From JADYZU01 sp964540965 (GTDB lineage Bacteria; Pseudomonadota; Alphaproteobacteria; Rhodobacterales; Rhodobacteraceae): a stretch of 64,000 nt of DNA. The stretch spans positions 62,001-126,000 of the forward strand of contig CAZIOT010000005.1 in assembly GCA_964540965.1 (NCBI GenBank). The letters run 5' to 3'. Positions 46,176 through 55,142 of this stretch are shown here, in pieces. The notes below the pieces were generated by a model. The model ran no database searches. It saw only the letters and a list, made by a program, of their open reading frames with translations, and was not told the origin of the DNA. Every line of letters starts with the position of its first letter. The stretch's first letter is position 1. Made by a program: the position numbers and the translations under genes.

Positions 46176-46979
46176 ATGACCGCCAGCGAAACGCCCGAGC
46201 GCCCGACGCCGCGCCCCGATCCGCATCGCGCCGCTTCGGACCTGCCGGAAATCCGGCAACTGGACTTTTCCGACCTGCGCTATGCCTTTTCCGCCGGCGT
46301 CAACGATTTCCTGCGCGCGCCGCAATTCGGCCTGTTCTTCAGCGCGGTCTATGTGCTGGGCGGCTTTCTGATGATCTGGCTGTCGGCCGGCCATGTCGTC
46401 TGGACGCTGGTCGTCTCGCTGGGCTTTCCGCTTTGGGCGCCGTTCGCCGCGGTCGGGCTTTACGAGGTCAGCCGGCGGCTGGAAAGCGGCCAGCCCCTGC
46501 GCTGGTCCGAGGTCCTGGGCGTGGTCTGGGCCGAACGCGGCCGGCAGGTGCCGTGGCTGGGCGCGATCATCGTCATCTATTTCCTGTTCTGGACCTTTCT
46601 TGCCCATATGCTGTTCGCGCTGTTCATGGGCCTGTCGCCGATGACCAACATCTCGGAAAACTATGATGTTTTCCTGACCGGGCCGGGGTTGAAGATGATC
46701 GGCACCCAGCTGGCGGTCGGGGCGGTGCTGGCGTTCTTCCTCTACAGCTTCACCGTGGTCAGCCTGCCGATGCTCCTGGACAAGGAGCTCGATTTCATCA
46801 CCGCCATGCTGCATTCGATTTCCACGGTGCGGGAAAACCTGCCGGTGATGCTGGCCTGGGCGGTGGTGATCGCCGTTCTGTCGCTGCTGGCGATGGCGCC
46901 GTGGTTTCTGGGGCTGGTGGTGTTGCTGCCGGTGCTGGGACACGCCACCTGGCACCTTTATCGCCGGGCGCTGGACTGA
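46176..46979 (+). CDS. DUF2189 integral membrane protein
   Basis: 267 residues: a Pro-rich cytoplasmic N-terminus, then about six transmembrane helices in pairs (FGLFFSAVYVLGGFLMIWL; VVSLGFPLWAPFAAVGLYEV; GAIIVIYFLFWTFLAHMLF; further helices to the C-terminus). The conserved GFPLWAPFAAVGLYEVSRRLE and SLPMLLDKELDFITAM stretches mark DUF2189. Function unknown. TTGACA at 46126-46131 could be a -35 element, but the -10 is poor. Confidence 0.85.
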   Translation: MTASETPERPTPRPDPHRAASDLPEIRQLDFSDLRYAFSAGVNDFLRAPQFGLFFSAVYVLGGFLMIWLSAGHVVWTLVVSLGFPLWAPFAAVGLYEVSRRLESGQPLRWSEVLGVVWAERGRQVPWLGAIIVIYFLFWTFLAHMLFALFMGLSPMTNISENYDVFLTGPGLKMIGTQLAVGAVLAFFLYSFTVVSLPMLLDKELDFITAMLHSISTVRENLPVMLAWAVVIAVLSLLAMAPWFLGLVVLLPVLGHATWHLYRRALD

Positions 46980-46997
46980 CCGGCAGCCCCGGCAACG

Positions 46998-47030
46998 AAA
47001 AAGCGCCGTCGCCCCATGGGGCGACGGCGC
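46998..47030 (-). terminator. Intrinsic terminator of the bactofilin operon
   Basis: Perfect 28-bp palindrome 47003-47030 (GCGCCGTCGCCCCA and its complement) with AAAAA at 46998-47002, that is a T5 tract on the minus strand immediately after the hairpin. It lies 27 bp after the bactofilin stop codon and should also stop transcripts from the DUF2189 gene. Confidence 0.88.
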
Positions 47031-47056
47031 TGCAGCACGGGCCGATGGCCCCCGGA

Positions 47057-47566
47057 TCAGTCGTTGCTGGTCGAGGGCGGCTGAGGCTTGGGCAGGGTCT
47101 TGGGCGCACCGGCGGTCGACAGCGGATCGTCCTGACGCTGCACCGAGCCTTCGAAATGCGCGCCGGATTCGATGGCGATCGTCTTGTGGATGATGTCGCC
47201 CTCGACCCGCGCGGTCGAGGTCAGGCGGACCTTCAGCCCGCGGACGCGGCCGATGATGCGGCCGTTGATCACCACGTCATCGGCGACGAGTTCGCCCTTG
47301 ACGGTGGCGCCTTCGCCGACGGTCAGCAGATGGGCGCGGATGTCGCCTTCGACCTGGCCCTCGATCTGGATATCGCCGGTGGTGCGCAGGTTGCCCTGGA
47401 TCTGCAGGTCGGCCGACAGGATCGACGCCGGCGGTTTCGCCTTGGGCGGGGCCGGGCGGAAATCGCCGCCGGGGGCAGCGGGCACGGATGCGGCGGGGGC
47501 AGCAGGGGTGGACGGAGTTTCGGGCGCCTTCGGCCCCGGCTCGTTGATTTTGCTCTTAGAAAACAT
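47057..47566 (-). CDS. Bactofilin
   Basis: 169-residue cytoskeletal protein that polymerises without nucleotide into filaments at the membrane. The central right-handed beta-helix (about residues 48-135; LSADLQIQGNLRTTGDIQIEGQVEGDIRA and onward) is flanked by Pro/Ala-rich disordered tails, the typical bactofilin plan. It overlaps the 3' end of the upstream M23 endopeptidase gene by 11 bp. That pairing (LmdC-BacA, Csd-CcmA) is known to localise wall hydrolysis for cell shape. Confidence 0.94.
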   Translation of the reverse strand: MFSKSKINEPGPKAPETPSTPAAPAASVPAAPGGDFRPAPPKAKPPASILSADLQIQGNLRTTGDIQIEGQVEGDIRAHLLTVGEGATVKGELVADDVVINGRIIGRVRGLKVRLTSTARVEGDIIHKTIAIESGAHFEGSVQRQDDPLSTAGAPKTLPKPQPPSTSND

Positions 47567-48866
47567 CTTGACCTGCTCTGATATAGTTCAGGGGGTTGAC
47601 CGCCTCGCCCCCGACCCGGATCTCGTAATGGAGATGCGGTCCGGTCGAGCGGCCGGAACTGCCCATATCACCGATCCGGTCCCCGCGCGAGACCCTTTGC
47701 CCGACTTCGACACGGATCGCGTTGAGGTGACCGTAGCGGGTCTCGATGCCGAATTCGTGCTGGATCTTGATCAGCCGGCCATAGCCCGAGGACCAGCCCG
47801 CAAAGATCACCACGCCATCGGCGGTGGCATAGATCGGCGTGCCGGTCGGCCCCGCCATGTCGATGCCCTGATGCTGCCGGTTCCAGCGCAGGCCAAAGTT
47901 CGAGGTCAGCCGGTAGGAATCAAGCACCGGCATCGCGAAGGGCGCGGATTCGGCGGCGATCCGGTAGAGGTTGATCTCGTCCAGCCGGTTCAGCAGCTCG
48001 TTCGCGCGCAGGGTATCGGCATCCGGCGCCCCGCCCGAGGTCGAGAAGGAAATCGGCGTGATCGGCCCGCCCAGACCGGAATAGCCGCTGCGCACGGTGT
48101 CGATCATCCGCTGCGGGTCCATGCCGACCGAACGGAACATGTCGTCAAGCGGTTCGACCGAAACCGTCATCGCCTCTTCCAGCTGGCGGAAGATCTGGTC
48201 GTTGCGGTCGGCCATCAGCCGGATCTCGAGTTCCAGATCCTGGGCGTGCTGCATGGCATATTGCGCGTCTTCGGCGGTCTGGTCGCGTTCCTCGGCGGTC
48301 TCGGCCAGGGCCTCGGTCAGAATGTCGACGGTGCCGGTCAGTTCCTCGGACTGGGCGGCGGTCGCGGCCGGATCGGCGTCCGACGCGGTCAGCGCCGCAA
48401 GCTGACCCTCGGCCGCGTCGCGGGCGACCATGGCGTCGCGCAGCGTGGCCTGCATGACCTCGATCCCGGTGGCCAGTTCGCGCTTCTGGTCCTCGAGCCG
48501 CAGAATCTCGCTCTGCATCGTCGAAATCTGGTCCAGTGCCGAAGAAAAGCGGTCCTGCGCCGCCTGCGCCTCGGCCACGCGCAGGTCGCGGTCGCCGGAA
48601 ATCGCGTTCAGCCGGTCCTCGTAGATCGAGCGTTCGCGTTCGGCCTGTGCGCGGAAATTGCCGGCGCCGACCGAATCGATCAGCAGGATCGAGGTGGCGA
48701 CGATGGTCCAGCCCAGCACCAGCGTGATTCCCGCCCAGGCAATCGCCTGTGTTTCGGACCGCAGCCGGATGAAGCGGGTTTCGGTGTCAGAGCGCAGGAA
48801 CAGGCGCTTTTCGGGAAAACGCCGTTCAAGAGCGGCGTGAAGCCGGTGGATGAGCCGTGAGTGCAA
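47556..48866 (-). CDS. M23 peptidoglycan endopeptidase, membrane-anchored (LmdC-like)
   Basis: 436 residues. A short cytoplasmic N-terminus rich in Arg precedes one transmembrane helix (AIAWAGITLVLGWTIVATSILLI, about 42-64), a periplasmic coiled coil at about 70-240 and the LytM/M23 domain at about 330-430, with zinc motifs HQGIDMAG (His, Asp) and GPHLHYEIRVGG (His-Leu-His). The start is TTG 48866 with GGGAC upstream; no better ATG is available. It overlaps bactofilin by 11 bp, so wall cleavage is probably steered by the filament via the N-terminal tail. Confidence 0.92.
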   Translation of the reverse strand: MHSRLIHRLHAALERRFPEKRLFLRSDTETRFIRLRSETQAIAWAGITLVLGWTIVATSILLIDSVGAGNFRAQAERERSIYEDRLNAISGDRDLRVAEAQAAQDRFSSALDQISTMQSEILRLEDQKRELATGIEVMQATLRDAMVARDAAEGQLAALTASDADPAATAAQSEELTGTVDILTEALAETAEERDQTAEDAQYAMQHAQDLELEIRLMADRNDQIFRQLEEAMTVSVEPLDDMFRSVGMDPQRMIDTVRSGYSGLGGPITPISFSTSGGAPDADTLRANELLNRLDEINLYRIAAESAPFAMPVLDSYRLTSNFGLRWNRQHQGIDMAGPTGTPIYATADGVVIFAGWSSGYGRLIKIQHEFGIETRYGHLNAIRVEVGQRVSRGDRIGDMGSSGRSTGPHLHYEIRVGGEAVNPLNYIRAGQDVF

Positions 48867-49040
48867 TGTCTGTCCCGTCCCGCGAGGCGGCGGTGAGGTC
48901 CCGCCGTTGTCCCATCGGCGCGGTCCCCCCGCGCGTCAGAAGGGTGTTAGCCGCCGGTTCCCGGCCGGGCAAACCTTTTTGCCCCTCCTTGCGCGGTTCG
49001 TGCAGGATTTGCGCAGAATTGAGCGGGATCCTGCCGACAT

Positions 49041-49865
49041 TCAGTCTGCAAGGGGCGGGCCGCCTTCGGCGAGCGGCCAGTAGAAATCCGGCGGCAGGCC
49101 GGCCTCGGCCCGTTTTTCCTCGTTGAAGGGCGGCTTGAGCGTGCCGTGGAAATGCCGGCGCACAAGGTCGTGGAACACGTCCTTGGGGTCGCGATCCTCG
49201 CGCCCGCACAGGAAATGGAACCATTTCGAGCCATAGGCGACATGATGCACCTCTTCGGCATAGATCACCCGCAGTGCATCGACCGCCTGCGCGTCGCCGG
49301 CCTTTTCGAAGATCGCGATCATCCCCGGCGTGACATCCAGCCCCCGCGCCTCGAGCACCATCGGCACCACGGCCAGCCTTGCCATGAGGTCGGTGGTGGT
49401 ATCCTCGGCCGCGCGCCACATGCCGGCATGGGCGGGAAGGGCGCCGTACTGGCTGCCATGTGCTTCAAGACAGTCGCACATCAGGTTGAAATGCTTGGAT
49501 TCCTCGTCAGCGGACTTGACCCAGTCGTCGTAGAATCCGGGCGGCATCGGCACATCGGCAAAGCGGGCGATGATGTCCCAGTGCAGATCGACGGCATTCA
49601 GTTCGATATGGGCGATGGCATGCAGCATGGCGATGCGGCCCTGCGGGCTGCCGGGGCGGCGGCGCGGCACGTCGCGGGGGTCAAGGAGTTCGGGGCGCGC
49701 GGGCCGGGCCGGGCGGTCGGGCGGCTGCGCACGCCCCAGCGGAATCGGCGTGCCGGCGGCGCGCGCCGCTTGCCAGCGTGCGGCATGGGCGCGGCTCAGC
49801 GCGGTCTTGGCGCGGCCATCGGCGGTGCCCAGGACCTCGACCGCCATCTGCGACAGGGTGGTCAC
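49041..49865 (-). CDS. DUF455 ferritin-like protein
   Basis: 274-residue helical protein of the ferritin-like DUF455 family. Putative di-metal ligands lie in AIAHIELNAVDLHWD, DWVKSADEESKHFNLM and IYAEEVHHVAYG (paired Glu/His motifs of the four-helix bundle). Function unknown, possibly a diiron oxidase. The start is GTG 49865, which overlaps the stop of the upstream peroxiredoxin gene (GTGA), so the two are coupled. Confidence 0.88.
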   Translation of the reverse strand: MTTLSQMAVEVLGTADGRAKTALSRAHAARWQAARAAGTPIPLGRAQPPDRPARPARPELLDPRDVPRRRPGSPQGRIAMLHAIAHIELNAVDLHWDIIARFADVPMPPGFYDDWVKSADEESKHFNLMCDCLEAHGSQYGALPAHAGMWRAAEDTTTDLMARLAVVPMVLEARGLDVTPGMIAIFEKAGDAQAVDALRVIYAEEVHHVAYGSKWFHFLCGREDRDPKDVFHDLVRRHFHGTLKPPFNEEKRAEAGLPPDFYWPLAEGGPPLAD

Positions 49866-50326
49866 AGCGACCGTGCCGCGGCCAGGACCTCGGCCACATG
49901 GTTCTTGAGCCGCACCTTGCGCCAGACGCGGGCGATCACGCCCTGCGCGTCGATCACGAATGTCGTGCGTTCAACCCCCATGTAGCGGCGGCCGAACATC
50001 TGCTTTTCTACCCAGAGACCCCATTGGTTGCAAACCACGGCGCCTTCGTCGGACAGGAGCGGCACCTGCAGCCCCTGCTTGTCGCGGAATTTCTCCTGCC
50101 GGGCGACGGGATCGGGCGACAGGCCGAACAGCGCCACGCCCGCGGCGGCGAAATCGGCGGCGGCGGCGGAAAAGGCCCGCGCCTCGTCGGTGCAGGTCGG
50201 ACTGCCGGCCTCGGAATAGACGAAGATCACCACCGGCTGGCCGCGCAAGGCCGAAAGGGTGACGCTGCCGCCGCCGTCGCGGGGCAGGGTGAAATCGGGG
50301 GCGGCTTGGCCTTCTTCCGGTCGCAT
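49862..50326 (-). CDS. bcp: Peroxiredoxin, Bcp/PrxQ type
   Basis: 154-residue thiol peroxidase that reduces hydroperoxides. Thioredoxin fold with peroxidatic Cys in VYSEAGSPTCTDEA, where the usual TPGC is SPTC. The position five residues later, normally the resolving Cys of this subfamily, is Arg (CTDEARAF), so it may work as a 1-Cys enzyme or use another Cys (VVCNQW). ATG 50326. Coupled to the DUF455 ferritin-like gene by a 4-bp overlap, which suggests an oxidative stress or iron-linked pair. Confidence 0.88.
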   Translation of the reverse strand: MRPEEGQAAPDFTLPRDGGGSVTLSALRGQPVVIFVYSEAGSPTCTDEARAFSAAAADFAAAGVALFGLSPDPVARQEKFRDKQGLQVPLLSDEGAVVCNQWGLWVEKQMFGRRYMGVERTTFVIDAQGVIARVWRKVRLKNHVAEVLAAARSL

Positions 50327-50393
50327 GGCATGGTCCTTGTGCTGTTCCCCCGTTCTAGGGCGGATCGGTGCAGAGGAAAGGGGCAACAGCAGG

Positions 50394-53300
50394 GTGCAGG
50401 GGGAAAGGGCAGGCCAGGACGGCATCGCTGCCGAAATGTCGGCCGAGGCCCTGCCGGCGGCCGACCCGCGCCCCCGGCGCCGCCTGATCGGCCCGGCGTT
50501 CCGGGCTGTCTGGCTTCTGGTCATGCTGCCGGTGGTCTTTGCCCTTGTCGCTGCCCTGGCCCTGATCGGACACGAGATCACCGCGCCCAGCTGGCTGCGC
50601 CAGCGGCTGGAATCGCAGGTCGCAACCCTGATGCAGGGCGGCGCCCTGACCTTTGGCGAGATCGCGGCCATCATCGGCGCCGACCTGCACCCCCATGTCG
50701 TGCTGCGCGATGCGGTGCTGACCGACCGCAACGGCGAGGTGCTTGCCCGGGTGCCGCAGGTGGAAATCACCCTCTCGCCCCGCGGCCTGATCCTTGCGCG
50801 CGAGGTTCTGCCGCAGGAGATCACCGTCACCGGCGCCTCGGTGGCGCTTGAACGGGCGGCCGATGGCTCGGTCGGTGTCGCGCTTGGCGGGGCGGCGCCG
50901 GCCGGGCAGGCGCCGGGGCTTGCGGCGCTACTGGACCGCTTCGACCGGCTGGTCGAGACGCCGGGCCTTGCCGCGCTGACCGAGGTGCGGATCGTCGGGC
51001 TGAGCATCGGCTTTGACGATGCCCGCGCCCGGCGCCGCTGGACCGCCGATGGCGGCGAGGCGCTGCTGTCGCTCGACCGGCGCGAAACGCGGCTGACCGC
51101 GACCCTGCCGATCCTTGCCGGCGGCACCGATGTGACGACCCTCTCGCTGGTCTATGAAAGCCCGCGCGGCAGCGCCGAGGCGCGCTTTTCCCTCGACGTG
51201 ACCGATGTTGCGGCCGCCGACATCGCCTCGCAGACGCCGGGCCTGAGCTGGCTGGCCGTGCTTGATGCGCCGATCTCGGCCTCGATCCGGTCGGGGCTGG
51301 ATGCGGCGGGCAATCTCGCGCCGCTGAACGCCGAACTGCATATCGGCGCCGGGGCGCTGGCGCCGGTGCCGGGGGCGGCGCCGGTGGGGTTCACCGCTGC
51401 CCGGGCCCGGCTGGTCTATGATCCGGCCTCCGCGACCATCGGCTTTGACGAATTGTCGGTGCAAAGCGACTGGGGCACCGCGATGGCCGCGGGAGAGGCC
51501 GGTATCGAGACCGGGGGGGACGGCATGCCGCAATCGGTCGTCGGGCAATTCCGCCTGCAGGGCACGCAGTTGAACCCGGCCGGGCTGTTTCCCGCGCCGG
51601 TGACGCTGCCGGAAACCCAACTCGACCTGCGGCTGCGCCTTGCCCCCTTTGCCATCGACATCGGCCAGATCGCGATCGCCCCCGCCGCCGATGGCGGTTC
51701 GGGTCAGATCCTCGGCCGTGCCGCAATCGCCGCCTCGCCCGAGGGGTGGCGGGTCTCGGCCGATGCCGCAATCGCGCGGATCACGGTGCCGCGGCTTCTG
51801 GATCTGTGGCCGCCGGCGCTGCTGGACAAGACGCGCGAATGGGCGGCGGCCAATGTGCTGGCGGGCGAGATCACCGGGCTGACCTTCGGCCTGCGGCTTG
51901 AACCCGGTGGCCCGCCCGAGGTCGCCTTCACCCACCAGTTCCGCGATGCCACGATCATCGCGGTCAGGGACCAGCCCCCGATCACCGGCGCCGCCGGATT
52001 TGTCGGGGCCGGCGAGGCGCGCTATTCGGTGTCGCTGACCGCGGGGCAGGTGACCCCGCCGGCGGGCGGCAGCATCGACGTGGCCGGCACCTCGTTCACC
52101 ATCGCCGACATGACGCAACGCCCGCATCACGGCCTGGTGACGCTTGCCACCGACAGCACGATCACCGCGGCGATGTCGCTGCTGGACCAGCCGCCGATGC
52201 GCTATCCGACCCTGGCCGGCCTGCCGGTGGATCTGACCGCCGGGCAGGCGCAGGTGACCGGGACCATCGGTTTTCCGCTGATCGACCTGATCCCGCCCGA
52301 GGCTTTCGCCTATGACCTGACCGCGGCGCTCAGCGCCGTCGACAGCCCGCGCATCGTGCCCGGCCACCGCCTGACCGCCACGACGCTGACCCTGACGGCG
52401 GTGCCCGGCACCCTGACGGTCACCGGCGCGGCGGCGGTCGGCGGCGTCCCGGTGCGCGGCACCTTCACCGCCGACACCAGTCCCGAGCCGGCGATGCCGC
52501 ATCTTGACGCCGTGGTGCAGATCTCACCCGCCGCGCTGGCCGAATTCGGCGTCGGCCTGCCCGAGGGCATGGTGACGGGGCAGGGCGAGGGGCGCCTGAC
52601 GCTCGACCTGCCGCCCGGGGGGCCGGCGCGATTTGCGCTTGCTTCGGGCCTTGAGGGGCTGGTGCTGGCGCTGCCTGCGGTCGGCTGGCGCAAGGGCGCC
52701 GGCACGGCAGGCGATTTCAGCATCACCGGCCACCTTGGCGCGCCACCGACCATCGACAGCATCGCGATCGACGCCGCCGGGCTGCGCGCCACAGGCGGCA
52801 TCACCCTGACCGCGGGCGGCGGGCTTGACCGTGCACGCTTTGACCGGGTGCGCCTTGGCGGCTGGCTTGACGCGCCGGTCACGCTGGTCGGCCGCGGCAC
52901 TGCGGTGCCCCGGATCGAGCTGGGGGGCGGCACGCTCGACCTGCGCCACGCAACCTTTGGTGGTGGTGGCGGCGGCACCGGCGGCGGGCCGATGACCCTT
53001 GCGCTTGACCGGCTGCAGATCACCGAGGGCATCGCCCTGACCGGCTTTCGCGGCACGTTCGACGGCGCGAACGGCCTGACCGGCGATTTCACCGCCGCGG
53101 TCAACGGCGCGGTGCCGGTGCGCGGCGCGGTGGTGCCGCTGAACGGCGGGTCGGCGGTGCGCATCCTGTCGGACGATGCCGGCGCGGTCATCGCCGCCGC
53201 CGGTTTCCTGCCCAATGCCCAGGGCGGTTCCTTTGACCTGACCCTGCTGCCGACCGGGGCCGAGGGGACATGGGACGGCTCGCTTGCCGTCAACATGCTG

Positions 53301-53720
53301 CGGGTGCGCGACGCCCCGGCGCTGGCCTCGCTTCTGAACGCGATCTCGGTTGTCGGCCTGCTGCAGCAGATGGCGGGGCAGGGGCTGGTCTTCGATGAGG
53401 TGCTGGCCGATTTCCGCATCGCGCCCGACCGCATCACCGTCCTGTCCTCAAGCGCGGTCGGGGCCGGGCTTGGCATCTCGCTCGACGGCATCTACACGAT
53501 GGCCGACAACCGGATGGATTTTCAGGGCGTGATCTCTCCCTTCTACCTAATCAACGCGGTCGGCGCGGTGCTGACGCGCCGGGGCGAAGGGCTGATCGGC
53601 TTCAATTTCACCTTGCGCGGGCCGCTGGGGCAGGCGGCGGTGGCGGTCAATCCGCTGTCGGTGCTGACGCCGGGCATGTTCCGCGAGATCTTTCGCCGCC
53701 CGCCGCCGGTGGTCGAATGA
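50394..53720 (+). CDS. Large AsmA/YhdP-like envelope protein (DUF3971 type)
   Basis: 1108 residues from GTG 50394, chosen for the AGGAAAGGGG upstream; ATG 50436 is an alternative with no ribosome-binding site. One N-terminal transmembrane helix (AVWLLVMLPVVFALVAALALI, residues about 38-60) anchors a very long periplasmic beta-rich part. The C-terminal region (GLGISLDGIYTMADNRMDFQGVISPFYLINAVG) is the AsmA-like C-terminal domain. Proteins of this family bridge the envelope and are thought to carry phospholipid to the outer membrane. A Gly-rich patch (GGGGGGTGGGP) interrupts it near residue 860. Overlaps queA by 4 bp. Confidence 0.87.
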   Translation: MQGERAGQDGIAAEMSAEALPAADPRPRRRLIGPAFRAVWLLVMLPVVFALVAALALIGHEITAPSWLRQRLESQVATLMQGGALTFGEIAAIIGADLHPHVVLRDAVLTDRNGEVLARVPQVEITLSPRGLILAREVLPQEITVTGASVALERAADGSVGVALGGAAPAGQAPGLAALLDRFDRLVETPGLAALTEVRIVGLSIGFDDARARRRWTADGGEALLSLDRRETRLTATLPILAGGTDVTTLSLVYESPRGSAEARFSLDVTDVAAADIASQTPGLSWLAVLDAPISASIRSGLDAAGNLAPLNAELHIGAGALAPVPGAAPVGFTAARARLVYDPASATIGFDELSVQSDWGTAMAAGEAGIETGGDGMPQSVVGQFRLQGTQLNPAGLFPAPVTLPETQLDLRLRLAPFAIDIGQIAIAPAADGGSGQILGRAAIAASPEGWRVSADAAIARITVPRLLDLWPPALLDKTREWAAANVLAGEITGLTFGLRLEPGGPPEVAFTHQFRDATIIAVRDQPPITGAAGFVGAGEARYSVSLTAGQVTPPAGGSIDVAGTSFTIADMTQRPHHGLVTLATDSTITAAMSLLDQPPMRYPTLAGLPVDLTAGQAQVTGTIGFPLIDLIPPEAFAYDLTAALSAVDSPRIVPGHRLTATTLTLTAVPGTLTVTGAAAVGGVPVRGTFTADTSPEPAMPHLDAVVQISPAALAEFGVGLPEGMVTGQGEGRLTLDLPPGGPARFALASGLEGLVLALPAVGWRKGAGTAGDFSITGHLGAPPTIDSIAIDAAGLRATGGITLTAGGGLDRARFDRVRLGGWLDAPVTLVGRGTAVPRIELGGGTLDLRHATFGGGGGGTGGGPMTLALDRLQITEGIALTGFRGTFDGANGLTGDFTAAVNGAVPVRGAVVPLNGGSAVRILSDDAGAVIAAAGFLPNAQGGSFDLTLLPTGAEGTWDGSLAVNMLRVRDAPALASLLNAISVVGLLQQMAGQGLVFDEVLADFRIAPDRITVLSSSAVGAGLGISLDGIYTMADNRMDFQGVISPFYLINAVGAVLTRRGEGLIGFNFTLRGPLGQAAVAVNPLSVLTPGMFREIFRRPPPVVE

Positions 53721-54751
53721 AGCTGTCGGATTTCGACTTTGACCTGCCCGAGGCGCTGATCGCCACACGGCCGGCCAGCCCGCGGTCATCGGCGCGGCTG
53801 CTGGTGGCCCAAGGCGGCGGTATCGCCGATGCCCATGTCCATGACCTGCCCGCCATCTTGCGCCCCGGCGACCTGCTGGTCCTGAACGACACCCGCGTCA
53901 TTCCCGCCCGCCTGACCGGCACCCGCACCCGCGGCGAAGCCGTGGCCGGGATCGAGGCGACGCTGCTGGAACCCCAACCCGACGGCACCTGGAGCGCGCT
54001 GGTCAAGCCGCTGCGCAAATGGCGCGAGGGCGAGGTGGTGGTGTTTTCCCCCGACCTGTCGGCCGTGCTGGAACGGCGCTCGGAAACCGAGGGTTTCCTG
54101 CGCTTCAACCTGGCGGGCAAGGATTTCGATGCCGCGCTTGATGCCGCCGGCGCCATGCCCCTGCCGCCCTATATCGCCGCCCTGCGCGCCCCCGACGACC
54201 GCGACCGCAGCGATTACCAGACCGTCTGGGCCGCCCGCCCCGGCGCCGTCGCCGCCCCCACCGCCTCGCTGCATTTCGACGATGCGCTGATGGCGGCCCT
54301 GACCGCGCGCGGGGTGGAGTTCGTCCATGTCACCCTGCATGTCGGCGCCGGCACCTTCCTGCCGGTCAAGGTCGATGACATCGACAGCCACCGCATGCAC
54401 GCCGAATGGGGCGAGGTGACGCCCGCTGCCGCCGCGCAGATCGCCGCCGCAAGGGCCGCGGGCCGGCGGGTGATCGCGGTCGGCACCACCGCGCTGCGCC
54501 TGATCGAAAGCGCCGCGGCCGGCGGCGCCATCGCGCCGTTCCGCGGCACCACCGACATCTTCATCCGCCCCGGCCATGCCTTCCGCGTCACCGACGGGCT
54601 GATGACCAATTTCCATCTGCCGAAATCGACGCTCTTGATGCTGGTCTCGGCGCTGATGGGGGTGGAAAGGATGCGCGGGGTCTATGCTCATGCCATCGCG
54701 CGGGGATACCGGTTCTTTTCCTACGGCGATGCCTCGCTCTTGATCCCCTAA
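53717..54751 (+). CDS. queA: S-adenosylmethionine:tRNA ribosyltransferase-isomerase
   Basis: Transfers the ribose of SAM to 7-aminomethyl-7-deazaguanine in tRNA to form epoxyqueuosine. 344 residues, with MKLSDFDFDLPEALIATRP, LLVLNDTRVIPARLTG, PLPPYI, GAVAAPTASLHF, VTLHVGAGTFLPV, TTALRLIES and the C-terminal NFHLPKSTLLMLVSA, all QueA signatures. Starts by a 4-bp overlap with the AsmA-like gene. No other queuosine gene is in the window. Confidence 0.97.
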   Translation: MKLSDFDFDLPEALIATRPASPRSSARLLVAQGGGIADAHVHDLPAILRPGDLLVLNDTRVIPARLTGTRTRGEAVAGIEATLLEPQPDGTWSALVKPLRKWREGEVVVFSPDLSAVLERRSETEGFLRFNLAGKDFDAALDAAGAMPLPPYIAALRAPDDRDRSDYQTVWAARPGAVAAPTASLHFDDALMAALTARGVEFVHVTLHVGAGTFLPVKVDDIDSHRMHAEWGEVTPAAAAQIAAARAAGRRVIAVGTTALRLIESAAAGGAIAPFRGTTDIFIRPGHAFRVTDGLMTNFHLPKSTLLMLVSALMGVERMRGVYAHAIARGYRFFSYGDASLLIP

Positions 54752-54755
54752 GGTC

Positions 54756-55142
54756 TCAGGCGCGGGCCGACCGCATCCCAGGGGTCTTGCGCACCGCCGG
54801 ATCCGCCAGCAGCCGGGCATATTCGGCGCTTTCCATCGGAACCAGCGCGACGCGGCCCTCCGCATCATGATGCAGGCCGAAACCGTGCTTCTTGACCAGC
54901 GGCGAGGCGCGCAGGCAGGCCTGCGGCCGGGCAAGGAACTCCTCGGCGGTCACCGGCCCCTTGCGGTCGCATTCCACCGCGAGCAGCAGCTCGTCCGAGG
55001 TCAGGCTGTGGGGCGCCTGCGCGAGCAATGCGAATTGCCGCCCGGCGATGCTGTCCGCGCGCTCAGGCACGGTGCCCCGTGTCACCGGACAATCCCCGGC
55101 GACGGTAATCAGCGTGTCGCGGTAATTCGTCGTATGGATCAT
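54756..55142 (-). CDS. DUF6157-family protein
   Basis: 128-residue soluble protein. Family hallmarks are MIHTTNYRDTLITVAGDCP at the N-terminus, TSDELLLAVE, RPQACLRASPLVKKHGFGLHHDAEGRVALVPMES, and MRSARA at the end. Function unknown. It starts by a 4-bp overlap with the end of the MFS transporter gene, so it is expressed with it. Its stop lies 4 bp from the end of convergent queA. Confidence 0.82.
   Translation of the reverse strand: MIHTTNYRDTLITVAGDCPVTRGTVPERADSIAGRQFALLAQAPHSLTSDELLLAVECDRKGPVTAEEFLARPQACLRASPLVKKHGFGLHHDAEGRVALVPMESAEYARLLADPAVRKTPGMRSARA

Noticed and set aside
48967..48984. GGGCAAA/TTTGCCC hairpin between the DUF455 and M23 genes
   Set aside because: Looks like a terminator on first view, but no T tract follows on the minus strand, so it was not listed.
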